A stretch of 64,000 bases of DNA from Serinibacter arcticus (GTDB taxonomy: Bacteria; Actinomycetota; Actinomycetes; Actinomycetales; Beutenbergiaceae). Positions 8,490 through 16,829 of this stretch are shown here, piece by piece. Below the pieces are notes generated by a model, which saw nothing but the letters and a program-made list of their open reading frames with translations, searched no databases and had not been told where the DNA came from. Every line of letters starts with the position of its first letter. The stretch's first letter is position 1. A program made the position numbers and the translations under genes. The stretch spans positions 2,790,001-2,854,000 of the forward strand of contig NZ_PYHR01000002.1 in NCBI RefSeq assembly GCF_003121705.1, read 5' to 3'.

Positions 8490-8557
8490 GCCGTGCACCG
8501 TGAACCGCCGTGCACCGTGAACCGCAGTGCACCGGGAACCGGCGTGCACCGGGAACA
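8490..8557. repeat. Four tandem 17-bp repeats upstream of the Ohr gene
   Basis: Units 8490-8506 and 8507-8523 are identical (GCCGTGCACCGTGAACC); 8524-8540 and 8541-8557 differ at a few bases. Each contains the palindrome GTGCAC. They lie 73 bases before the Ohr start and may be regulator binding sites. Nothing else is seen in 8416-8629. Confidence 0.75.
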
Positions 8558-8629
8558 GACGGCCGCGCCGCGGGGCTGTACCCCTCGGGCCCGGCGAACG
8601 CCGGACCGCACCGAACGGGAGGAACCACG

Positions 8630-9052
8630 ATGGACGCGCTGTACACGGCCGAGGCACTGGCGACCGGGGCGGGCCGCAACGGACACGTCCGCAGCTCAGA
8701 CGGCCGCATCGACCTCGACCTCGCGACGCCGACCGGTCTCGGCGGCAGCGGTGAGGGCGCGAACCCGGAGCAGCTGTTCGCCAGCGGCTACGCGGCGTGC
8801 TTCCACTCCGCGCTGCAGGCGGTCGCCCGCGAGCGGAAGGTCGCCCTCAGCGACTCCTCCGTCGGGGCGAGCGTCTCGATCGGGTCGAACGACGCCGGCG
8901 GCTTCGGGCTGGCCGTGACGCTGGAGGTCGTGCTGCCGGGCGTCGAGCCCGACGTGGCCCAGGAGATCGCCGACGCCGCGCACCAGGTCTGCCCGTACTC
9001 CAACGCCACCCGCGGCAACATCGAGGTGACGATCACCGTCAGCGACGACTAG
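8630..9052 (+). CDS. ohr: Organic hydroperoxide resistance protein (Ohr/OsmC family)
   Basis: A 140-residue Ohr-type thiol peroxidase with the two redox cysteines, Cys57 in YAACFHSAL and Cys121 in HQVCPYSNATRGN, and the family N-terminus (YTAEALATGAGRNGHV). It reduces organic hydroperoxides in the cytoplasm. The ATG follows GGGAGG; longer in-frame starts would run through the repeat array. No OhrR-type MarR gene is adjacent. The stop codon overlaps that of the convergent ROK gene within CTAG (9049-9052). Confidence 0.92.
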   Translation: MDALYTAEALATGAGRNGHVRSSDGRIDLDLATPTGLGGSGEGANPEQLFASGYAACFHSALQAVARERKVALSDSSVGASVSIGSNDAGGFGLAVTLEVVLPGVEPDVAQEIADAAHQVCPYSNATRGNIEVTITVSDD

Positions 9053-10270
9053 CCGCCGACCAGCCGCCCGCGCGCCTCGGCGGCGCCGACCCGGGCGAGC
9101 CCGAGCGCGACCTCGGTCGGCCCCGCCGAGGTCGTCAGCACGCCGTCGTCGTCGCCGCCCGCCCCGGTCCCGAGGCGGGACAGCAGCGGCGGCGCGAGGT
9201 CCCGCGCCCACGGCAGGAGCTCGCGCAGGTCGCCCGCCAGCACCACGAGCTGCGGGGCCAGCAGGGTGGCGATCGTCGTGACGGCGTCACGCAGCCCGCG
9301 GCCGGCCGCCTCGACCGCCGCCGCGGCGGCCGGGTCGCCGGCCCGGGCGCGCGCGTGCACCCGCGCCGACGCCTCGACGAGGTCGTCGCCCGGCTCGAGG
9401 CCCGCGGCGGCGACGATGCTGGCGGGGGAGGCGACGGTCGCCAGGCACCCGGTGCGGCCGCAGCCGCACGGGAGCGCGCCGCCGTCGACCCGGATGTGCC
9501 CGGGCTCGAACGCCCGCCCGGTGGCCCCCGTGAGCAGCCGCCCCCGGTCACGGCCCCGCCGCCGAGGCCGGTACCGCTCTTGAGGAGGACGAGGTCGGTC
9601 AGCGTCGCTCCGGGCCGCTCGCGCCGCAGCGTCTCGAAGACGATCCAGGTCAGCGCGTTCGCGTCGTTGTGGACGGCGACGCCCAGCGGGAGGTCGGGGA
9701 GTCGGTGCGCCAGCTCCGCGCGCAGCGGCACGCGTCCCCAGCCCAGGTCGATCGCCGCCACGACGGATCCGTCCGTGGGATCGACCGGCCCCGGGGCAGC
9801 GACCTGGAGGGAGACGGTGGTGACGTCGTCGCGCGCGAGCGTGCGGCTCGCGTCGCGGACGAGGTGCGCGACGGCGTCGCACAGGTCGGCCGGGCCCCGC
9901 TCGGCCGGGCCGATCGATCGGCCCGCGGTCAGGAGCCGGCGGCCGCCCAGATCCGTGGCCGCGAGGTCCAGCCCCCGTCCCCGACGACGACGGCGAGGGT
10001 CGCCACCCCGGTGCCGTCCACCTCCAGGCCCACCCCCGGCCGCCCGCGACCGCGCGGTCCGGCGTCGTCCCCCGCCGCCGCGGTGGGGCGGACGAGGCCG
10101 CGCTCGAGCAGGTGGGCCACGAGGGGGGTGAGGGCGCCGGGGGTGAGGCCGACGGCGGTCGCGAGCTCGGCCCGCGACGACCCGGGGGCGGCGTCGAGCG
10201 CCCGCAGCACCAGCTGCAGGTTGTGCCGACGCACGTCCTGCGTCTGTCGTCCCCGAGTCACGCCGGACAT
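9049..10270 (-). pseudogene. ROK-family (NagC/XylR-like) regulator, interrupted by two frameshifts
   Basis: Three frames together give one ROK protein. The N-terminal winged helix (SSRAELATAVGLTPGALTPL) starts at ATG 10270. The nucleotide-binding start (LDLAATDLGG) and the middle (VHNDANALTW, LLKSGTGLGGG) lie in a second frame. The ROK zinc motif CGCGRTGCLAT and the C-terminus lie in a third. Each switch needs one extra base and falls in or next to a short C-run: 9541-9545 and about 9972-9982. The second repairs GAVTGGCSR to GAVTGGRLLTG. Either a true pseudogene or, more likely, two homopolymer errors. The repaired protein probably regulates the divergent esterase. Confidence 0.75.
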
Positions 10271-10342
10271 CCTGCCCCCTCCCGTCGCGGGACGTGGGGC
10301 CGACGGGCGCGATCCCGGCGGCCGGACGCCGTCGTCCCCACC

Positions 10343-10385
10343 GTTGTGCAATTTTATATGAGTCGCTAACTTATTGACTGACGGG
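10343..10385. promoter_or_regulatory. AT-rich divergent promoter/operator region
   Basis: About 40 bases rich in A and T (GTGCAATTTTATATGAGTCG onward), sharply unlike the surrounding DNA, between the start of the ROK gene (10270, reverse) and the esterase gene (10480, forward). TTTTATAT could supply a -10 element. ROK regulators commonly bind AT-rich sites, so this is the likely shared control region. Confidence 0.5.
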
Positions 10386-10479
10386 CTGACGTCGGCTCGT
10401 CGATCCCCCTCCGTCCGAGCACCCCCTGCGCCCGGACGCCCCGATCGAGGCAGCGACGCCTCGAGGATGGAGCACCCCT

Positions 10480-12639
10480 GTGAAGACTCGACCGTTGCCG
10501 ACACGAGTGGCGGGAGGGCTCACGCTGGCCCTCGCGCTCTCGGTGGGCATCCCGGCCGCCGCGTCCGCGGAGCCGGCCGCTCCCGCCGCCGCCGCAGCCG
10601 CCGCGCTCGGCCCGACCGTCACCGCGACGGGCACCGGCCCCACGGGCCACACCGTCACGTTCCGCCACCAGGCGCCCGAGGGCGTCGAGAGCGTGCAGAT
10701 CTTCGGCGAGTGGCTGTTCTCGAAGGCGTCCTCGGTGACGACGCTGACGAGCGCCGACCTGCGCACCGGGGCCGACTGGCTGCCGGGCGACATCCTCGCC
10801 GGGTACAACAACGGCTGGCTCACCGTGCCGATGACCGAGGGCGAGGACGGCGTCTGGGAGTACACGACGCCGCTGCCGTCGGGCACGTTCAGCTACACCT
10901 TCACCTACGACTGCACCTCGCCGACGGCGACCGGGTGCGCGCGGATCCAGGACCCGGCGAACCCGGTGTGGTCCGCGGGCCTGCCGGGTGCCGGCGTGCA
11001 GACGCTCAGCCAGGTCTACGTGCCGCAGAGCGCGGCCGTCCCCACCTACGACAACGACTACCAGGACCCGACCGCCGCCGCAGCGAAGGGGACGCTCGAG
11101 AACCGCAGCTACCCGTCGCCGCTCTCGACGAACCCGGTCGGCACCCACCACGTCTCCGTCTACCTGCCGCCCGGCTACGACGCCGAGCGCGCCGAGCCGT
11201 ACCCGACGCTCTACCTGAGCCACGGCGCCGGCGGCAACGACACGGACTGGACCACGCAGGGCGGGGCCCAGCACATCCTCGACAACGCGCTCGCGAGCGG
11301 AGACGTCGCCGAGATGGTGATGGTCTCGACCGACTTCAACGGACTGCCCGGCGGCAGCCAGGGCTACGCCGACGAGCTGCGCACGAACGTCATCCCGTTC
11401 ATCGAGGCCGGCTACAACGTCTCGGTCGAGCGCGAGGACCGCGCGTTCGGCGGACTCTCGGCCGGCGGCGGTCGCGCCGTCGTGATCATGCAGGACAACC
11501 CGGACCTGTTCGGGTACGTCGGGGCCTGGAGCGCCGCCGGCGCCTTCACGCCGCCGACGCCGGCGCAGGTCGCGAACCTCCAGCAGGCCACCGCCCTCCA
11601 CCTCGGGACCGGCCTGCAGGACGTGCTCGCCAACATCAACGTCAACTCCGTCAACCGCAGCAACGCCTACGTCGCGCTCGGCCTCCCGGTCGTGCAGGAC
11701 GACTTCGACGGCATCCATTCGTGGGACGTGTGGCGCCAGCTGCTGCGCGACTACCTCCACACCGTCGCGTTCCGCACGACGACGACGACCGTCACCGCCG
11801 GTGACGCCGTCGCCGGGGGGTCCACGTCGCTCGTCGCGCAGGTCGACGCCGTCAGCGTCGGCGCCGACCCGAGCGGTACCGTGACGTTCCACGCGGGCAC
11901 CGACGCGAGCGGTGCGGTGCTCGGCACGGCCGAGGTCGCGGCCGACGGTTCGGCCACGACCGAGGTGGTTTTCGCCGAGGCCGGCGCCACCTCCGTCGTC
12001 GCGGTGTTCGACGGCGGGGACGTGCACAACGCCTCGACGTCGGAGGCGGTGACCCTCGAGGTCCTGGCGTTCACCGACATCGCGGACAACCAGTTCGTGG
12101 GCGAGATCTCGTGGCTCGCCGAGGCGAACATCTCCGCCGGGTGGAGCAACGGTGACGGGACGTTCTCCTACCGCCCGCTGGCCTCGATCGCGCGCGACGC
12201 GATGGCGGCCTTCCTCTACCGGGCGGCCGGCTCGCCCGACTTCACGCCGCCGACGACCTCGCCGTTCACCGACGTGCCGACCACCAACCAGTTCTACACG
12301 GAGATCGCCTGGCTCTCGGAGAAGGGCATCTCCACCGGCTGGGACAACGGCGACGGGACGTTCTCCTTCCGCCCGCTCGAGCCGATCGCCCGTGACGCGA
12401 TGGCCGCGTTCCTGCACCGCTCGGCCGGGTCGCCGGTCGTCGCGCTGCCCGCGACCTCGCCGTTCGAGGACGTGCGCCCCGACAACCAGTTCTACGCCGA
12501 GATCGCCTACGTCCACGCCGAGGGCATCGCCACCGGATGGGCCGGGAACGACGGCCGGGACTACTACCAGCCGCTGGCCCCCGTGGCCCGCGACGCCATG
12601 GCGGCCTTCCTGTACCGCGCCCTCGACCGGGAGGTGTGA
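10480..12639 (+). CDS. Secreted esterase with Ig-like and SLH-like domains
   Basis: A 719-residue protein. The signal peptide ends near ASA (about 29). An E-set/CBM48-like domain (about 42-180) precedes an esterase-D-type alpha/beta hydrolase (about 215-420) with nucleophile Ser327 in GGLSAGGG and probable catalytic His413 in DGIHSWDVW, as in feruloyl/acetyl-xylan esterases. A bacterial Ig-like domain (about 430-525) and three SLH-like repeats (12060-12636), each ending ARDAMAAFL, follow. The SLH-like repeats probably hold the enzyme at the cell surface. GTG start with an AGGA-type site upstream. It is followed by a strong terminator, then a second enzyme with the same tail. Confidence 0.85.
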   Translation: MKTRPLPTRVAGGLTLALALSVGIPAAASAEPAAPAAAAAAALGPTVTATGTGPTGHTVTFRHQAPEGVESVQIFGEWLFSKASSVTTLTSADLRTGADWLPGDILAGYNNGWLTVPMTEGEDGVWEYTTPLPSGTFSYTFTYDCTSPTATGCARIQDPANPVWSAGLPGAGVQTLSQVYVPQSAAVPTYDNDYQDPTAAAAKGTLENRSYPSPLSTNPVGTHHVSVYLPPGYDAERAEPYPTLYLSHGAGGNDTDWTTQGGAQHILDNALASGDVAEMVMVSTDFNGLPGGSQGYADELRTNVIPFIEAGYNVSVEREDRAFGGLSAGGGRAVVIMQDNPDLFGYVGAWSAAGAFTPPTPAQVANLQQATALHLGTGLQDVLANINVNSVNRSNAYVALGLPVVQDDFDGIHSWDVWRQLLRDYLHTVAFRTTTTTVTAGDAVAGGSTSLVAQVDAVSVGADPSGTVTFHAGTDASGAVLGTAEVAADGSATTEVVFAEAGATSVVAVFDGGDVHNASTSEAVTLEVLAFTDIADNQFVGEISWLAEANISAGWSNGDGTFSYRPLASIARDAMAAFLYRAAGSPDFTPPTTSPFTDVPTTNQFYTEIAWLSEKGISTGWDNGDGTFSFRPLEPIARDAMAAFLHRSAGSPVVALPATSPFEDVRPDNQFYAEIAYVHAEGIATGWAGNDGRDYYQPLAPVARDAMAAFLYRALDREV

Positions 12640-12687
12640 GCACCTCCGGAGCCGATCACGCAGCTCCGATCACCCAGCACCGACCGT

Positions 12688-12722
12688 CGGGCCCGGCGAC
12701 TCCTCGCGAGTCGCCGGGCCCG
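12688..12722 (+). terminator. Strong hairpin terminator after the esterase gene
   Basis: A perfect 15-bp stem (12688-12702 against 12708-12722, core GGGCCCGGCGACTC) with loop CTCGC. No T-run, as is common in high-GC actinobacteria. Confidence 0.8.
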
Positions 12723-12794
12723 GTGGTGTCTCCGGACCGAGCCAAGACACGAGCCTTGTCCGAACCTGACAGTTCGTGTTGTGTTCTGTGCATG

Positions 12795-12853
12795 GTGACG
12801 TCATCATGGGTGCTCACCTACTCAATGCTGAGGAGTTCTGACGATGACGTCAC
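12795..12853. promoter_or_regulatory. Inverted pair of GATGACGTCAC sites at the GH43 start
   Basis: GTGACGTCATC (12795-12805) and its exact reverse complement GATGACGTCAC (12843-12853) both centre on the palindrome TGACGTCA, 49 bases apart. The second covers the ATG. The AGGAG ribosome site (12831-12835) lies between them. A repressor bridging both would block translation or transcription start; the binding protein is unknown. Confidence 0.35.
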
Positions 12854-15800
12854 GCACGAGAAGGGGTGCGGTGGTGATGGCCGCCGCACTCGCCGTCGGA
12901 CTGGTGCCGTCGCTGGTCGCGACCGGCGCCGCCGCCGCCCCGGGGGACGGGGTGCCCTCCACGGACACCCCGATCACCTACACGACGTTCGGCGCGATCC
13001 AGGACGGCGGACTGACCTCCGCGGGCTACTTCCAGCCGTTCTGGTACGACACCGACGGCCGCCACATCCAGGCGCACGGCGGCCAGACGGTCACCGTCCA
13101 GGAGGCGGGAGAGACCGTCCACTACTGGTACGGCGAGGACCGCAGCAACGGCTACTGGGGCAGCCCCGGCGTCGCCGTCTACCGCTCCACCGATCTGATG
13201 AACTGGACCAACGAGGGCACCGCGATGCGCAGCGTGAGCGCGCGCGACGAGCTCACCGAGCCGTACTTCGACGACCTCTACGGCACGCTGGACGCCTCCG
13301 GCCAGCCCGACGACGCCCGGATCGACGAGCTGAACTTCCACCTCAACACCACCCAGGCCGAGGACTACACGGCGATCTTCGAGCGTCCGAAGGTGCTCTA
13401 CAACGACGCCACCGACGAGTGGGTGATGTGGTGGCACTCCGACGGGCGCATCACGCCGGGCGGAAGCACCTACGCGCGCTCGTTCGCCGCGGTCGCCGTC
13501 GCCGACAGCCCCACCGGACCGTTCCGGATGACCGGCGCCTACCGCCTCTACAACCGCGCGAACTACCAGGCGTGCACGTCCTCGGCCGTGCCCGGCCAGG
13601 CGCGCGACATGACGGTGTTCAAGGACGCGGACGGCACGGCGTACATCTCCTACTCCTCCGAGGAGAACTACTCCCTCTACATCGCGAAGCTGAACGCGGA
13701 CTACACGAACGTCGAGCACACGGTGCCGACCGACACGATCGGCGCGCACCAGTACTCCGAGGACGGCGAGTTCCCGTACATCTTCGCGGACGGGACGGCG
13801 GACGCCCCGGTGCGCGGGGAGGACTTCCAGATCGTCAAGGAGTGCGGCCACCTCGAGGCGCCCGCGATCTTCGCCAACGGCGACACCTACGCGACGCTCG
13901 CCTCGGGTGCCACGGGCTGGGGCCCGAACCCGCAGACCTACTACACGGCCGACGACCTGCTCGGCACGTGGATCCGCGGCGTCGAGGCCGACGACGTGCA
14001 CGAGAACGTCAACTACGCCTCCATCCCCGAGGGCGGTGACGGCCTGCTGTCGGTCGGCGACGTCCGCAAGACGACGTTCGGCTCGCAGGGCACGAACGTC
14101 ATCACGCTCGCCCCCGGCAAGTACGTCTACATGGGTGACCGCTGGAACGAGGGCAAGAACGACTCGACCTACGTCTGGCTCCCGCTCACGGTCGGCGAGA
14201 ACGGCCGCCTCGAGATGCACAACCCGGCGATCGAGGACCCGGCCCGCTGGGGCCAGGGCTGGGACGCGAGCTACTGGGACGACAAGGGCTACGGCGTCGG
14301 GACCTGGTCGGTGACCGAGGACGGCCTGGTCGACACGGTCGCCCGCGGCACCGACCCGGCCACCGTCCTGCCCACCACCGTGACCGTCGACTCGGCCGGG
14401 ACGACCCGGACCACCGGGGTGACCTGGAGCGACGTCGACCTCGGACGTCTCGGGAAGCAGACCGTCACCGGGACGCTCGACGGCGATGCCACGTTCGCGG
14501 ACGGGCGGACGTTCCGCCGCACGATCACCGTGACGGCCGACGGCATCGTCAACATCGCACCGCTGGCCGCCGTCACGGTCAGCAGCCGGTCCGACCTGGC
14601 CGGCCGCCTCACCGACGGCGACGTCAAGGGCAAGGGCTGGGACGACTGGGCCGCGGCCGGCGCCTACCCGCGCAGCAGCACGCTGACGTTCGCGTGGGAC
14701 GCGCCGCGCACGCTCGACTCCATCGCCGTCCACACCTACAAGGACAGCGGGGTCGCCAGCTGGCCCTCCGCCATCGCCGTGCAGGTGCGCGACCAGAGCG
14801 GCGCGTGGGTCGACAGCCCCCTGGCCGCCCAGCTGCTGCAGGACCCGAGCCTCCCGGCCCCGACGGCGCTCCTGGACGCCACGGAGCTGCCCGAGGTCAC
14901 GGGGGTCCGGCTCCGGCTGACCAGCGAGGCCGACACCTGGCAGGCGATCTCCGAGGTGGAGATCTGGGGCGACGCCCCGCCGGTCAACGTCTGCCGCGCG
15001 CCCGGGTCGACCGTCTCGGCGTCGTTCCACCAGACCCGGTGGAACACGTTCCCGGCAGCCGGGGCGTGCGACGGCAACGCCGGCACGTCGTGGTCGACCT
15101 GGTCCGACACGGACCTGCGCGACTCGGTCACCTTCACGATCGAGGCGGCGCAGGCCCACCTTCTCGACCGGGTGAGCTTCACCAACATCGAGGGCACCAT
15201 CGCCTCGGTCGGCGTGGAGTACCGCGACGTCGACGGCACCTGGACGCCGACCAGCGCCCAGGACGTGGCTCCGGCTGCGAACAGCACCGTGACGACGATC
15301 GGTTTCGACGACGTCACGGCCACCGGCCTGCGGCTCACCTTCGCGACCCCCGGCTCCTACCTCAAGATCACCGAGATCCAGGTGCCCGAGAAGGTCGTGG
15401 CGCCGGTCGTCTCCCCGTTCCTCGACGTCCCCGTGGACAACGAGTTCTTCACCGAGATCGCCTGGCTCGCCGAGCAGCGCATCTCCACGGGGTGGACGAC
15501 CGAGGCCGGCGTGGAGTTCCGTCCCCTGGCGCCGATCGCCCGCGACGCCATGGCGGCGTTCCTCTACCGGATGGCGGGGTCGCCGGAGTTCACGGCCCCG
15601 ACCACGTCGCCGTTCACCGACGTGCCCACCACCAACCTGTACTACGACGAGATCGCCTGGCTCGCCGACCAGGAGATCTCCACGGGGTGGGCCGTCGGGG
15701 CGGGTGCGGAGTTCCGCCCGCTCGAGCCGATCGCCCGCGACGCGATGGCGGCGTTCCTCTACCGCTACGCCGGGGCGGTGCTCGGGACGGACGTCGAGGG

Positions 15801-16008
15801 CTACGTCACGCCGACCACCTCACGGTTCGAGGACGTCTCCCCGGCGACGCTCTACCACCGGGAGATCTCCTGGCTGGCGGACGCGGAGATCTCCACCGGC
15901 TGGGACCTCGGTGAGGGTCGCGCGGAGTACCGGCCGCTGAGTCCGGTCGCCCGGGACGCGATGGCGGCGTTCCTGTACCGCTCGGTGGACGGCGCCGACA
16001 TCGGCTGA
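12844..16008 (+). CDS. Secreted GH43 (galactan 1,3-beta-galactosidase-like) with F5/8C and SLH-like domains
   Basis: A 1054-residue protein. The signal peptide ends near AAA (about 33). A GH43 five-blade propeller (about 38-475) carries HGGQTVTVQEAGETVHYWYGE, ERPKVLYND (Glu180), RDMTVFKDADG, EAPAIF and YMGDRWNEG, the pattern of exo-beta-1,3-galactanases (GH43_24). An Ig-like domain (about 480-565), two F5/8-type (CBM32-like) modules (about 570-850) and three SLH-like repeats (856-1050) follow. It probably trims beta-1,3-galactan side chains of plant arabinogalactan while attached to the cell surface; substrate is inferred from family. AGGAG lies 8 bases before the ATG. Confidence 0.85.
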   Translation: MTSRTRRGAVVMAAALAVGLVPSLVATGAAAAPGDGVPSTDTPITYTTFGAIQDGGLTSAGYFQPFWYDTDGRHIQAHGGQTVTVQEAGETVHYWYGEDRSNGYWGSPGVAVYRSTDLMNWTNEGTAMRSVSARDELTEPYFDDLYGTLDASGQPDDARIDELNFHLNTTQAEDYTAIFERPKVLYNDATDEWVMWWHSDGRITPGGSTYARSFAAVAVADSPTGPFRMTGAYRLYNRANYQACTSSAVPGQARDMTVFKDADGTAYISYSSEENYSLYIAKLNADYTNVEHTVPTDTIGAHQYSEDGEFPYIFADGTADAPVRGEDFQIVKECGHLEAPAIFANGDTYATLASGATGWGPNPQTYYTADDLLGTWIRGVEADDVHENVNYASIPEGGDGLLSVGDVRKTTFGSQGTNVITLAPGKYVYMGDRWNEGKNDSTYVWLPLTVGENGRLEMHNPAIEDPARWGQGWDASYWDDKGYGVGTWSVTEDGLVDTVARGTDPATVLPTTVTVDSAGTTRTTGVTWSDVDLGRLGKQTVTGTLDGDATFADGRTFRRTITVTADGIVNIAPLAAVTVSSRSDLAGRLTDGDVKGKGWDDWAAAGAYPRSSTLTFAWDAPRTLDSIAVHTYKDSGVASWPSAIAVQVRDQSGAWVDSPLAAQLLQDPSLPAPTALLDATELPEVTGVRLRLTSEADTWQAISEVEIWGDAPPVNVCRAPGSTVSASFHQTRWNTFPAAGACDGNAGTSWSTWSDTDLRDSVTFTIEAAQAHLLDRVSFTNIEGTIASVGVEYRDVDGTWTPTSAQDVAPAANSTVTTIGFDDVTATGLRLTFATPGSYLKITEIQVPEKVVAPVVSPFLDVPVDNEFFTEIAWLAEQRISTGWTTEAGVEFRPLAPIARDAMAAFLYRMAGSPEFTAPTTSPFTDVPTTNLYYDEIAWLADQEISTGWAVGAGAEFRPLEPIARDAMAAFLYRYAGAVLGTDVEGYVTPTTSRFEDVSPATLYHREISWLADAEISTGWDLGEGRAEYRPLSPVARDAMAAFLYRSVDGADIG

Positions 16009-16051
16009 GCCTCACGCCGATCCCCGGTCGCCCGGGGTGGCAGCGCGACGG

Positions 16052-16090
16052 CGCGACGGGCCCGGACCTTCACGGTCCGGGCCCGTCGTG
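16052..16090 (+). terminator. Hairpin terminator after the GH43 gene
   Basis: Core stem GACGGGCCCGGACC (16055-16068) pairs perfectly with 16074-16087 around loop TTCAC and extends by three more pairs, one a wobble. Confidence 0.75.
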
Positions 16091-16097
16091 CGTGCGG

Positions 16098-16173
16098 TCA
16101 GCGGCTGGGTCGGTCAGCGGCGCGGTGGGTCAGCGGCGCGGTGGGTCAGCGGCGCGGTGGGTCAGCGGCGCGG
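16098..16173. repeat. 16-bp tandem repeats overlapping the rhomboid 3' end
   Basis: Identical units TCAGCGGCGCGGTGGG at 16114, 16130 and 16146, a diverged one at 16098 and a partial one at 16162. Every unit starts with TCA, which on the reverse strand is a TGA stop preceded by codons for PRR. The last unit is the true end of the rhomboid gene, so the array looks like repeated duplication of its final codons. Confidence 0.75.
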
Positions 16174-16803
16174 CGACCGATCGGCCCGCGCGACCAGGAA
16201 GGCCGCCAACCCGCCGCCGATCGCGCCGAACAGGTGACCCTGCCAGGAGACGGACCCCGGGCCGAACGCGGCCCCGGCGATTCCGGTCCAGAAGATGCTG
16301 CCCCAGAGCGCCAGGAGCACGAGCCCGAGCGCGATCTGCCAGGCCGAGCGCGTGAGGAACCCCCGCAGCACGAGGAAGGCGAGCCACCCGAAGACCAGGA
16401 CGGACGCGCCGATCGTCACGCTCCCCGAGGGGGCGGTGAGCCAGACGCCGAGCCCGCTCACGATCCACACGACGGCGGTGACCCCGACGAACTGTCGGGC
16501 GCCGCCGAGGAGGACGAGGAACCCCAGGACGAGCACGAGCGCGAGGTTGGACCACAGGTGCGCCCAGTCGGCGTGCAGCAGCGGGGCGCCGACGACGCCG
16601 AGCAGGCCCTCGCCCGTGCGCGGCACGATCCCGAGGTGGCGGGTGAGCGCCGAACCGGTGAGGGAGTTCACGATCTGGAGGAGCAGCATCACGGCCGCCA
16701 TCGCGCCGATCGGGGTCGCTGCGGCCCGGACGGTGCCGCCGAGATCCGTCGGCGTCCCGCGCCGGGTCGGTGCGGACCGGGGGGTGCGGAAGAGGTCGGT
16801 CAT
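16162..16803 (-). CDS. Rhomboid-family intramembrane protein
   Basis: A 213-residue protein with about six membrane helices. Rhomboid features include LLHADWAHLWSNLALVLVLG (helix 2 with the HxxxN-type motif), a Ser in TIGASVLVFGW and a His in SWQGHLFGAIGG on the last helix, i.e. the Ser-His dyad. The canonical GxSG reads GASV here, so the glycine after the nucleophile is Val; activity is therefore less certain. Rhomboid proteases cut transmembrane helices of other proteins. The gene is monocistronic and convergent to GH43, and its 3' end is buried in a tandem repeat. Confidence 0.85.
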   Translation of the reverse strand: MTDLFRTPRSAPTRRGTPTDLGGTVRAAATPIGAMAAVMLLLQIVNSLTGSALTRHLGIVPRTGEGLLGVVGAPLLHADWAHLWSNLALVLVLGFLVLLGGARQFVGVTAVVWIVSGLGVWLTAPSGSVTIGASVLVFGWLAFLVLRGFLTRSAWQIALGLVLLALWGSIFWTGIAGAAFGPGSVSWQGHLFGAIGGGLAAFLVARADRSPRR

Positions 16804-16829
16804 GGTCCGAGCCTACGGAGCGGGGCGAC

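Noticed and set aside
8490-8557. The 17-bp repeats considered as replication iterons
   Set aside because: No replication initiator gene or AT-rich unwinding region nearby; the position before ohr fits regulation better.
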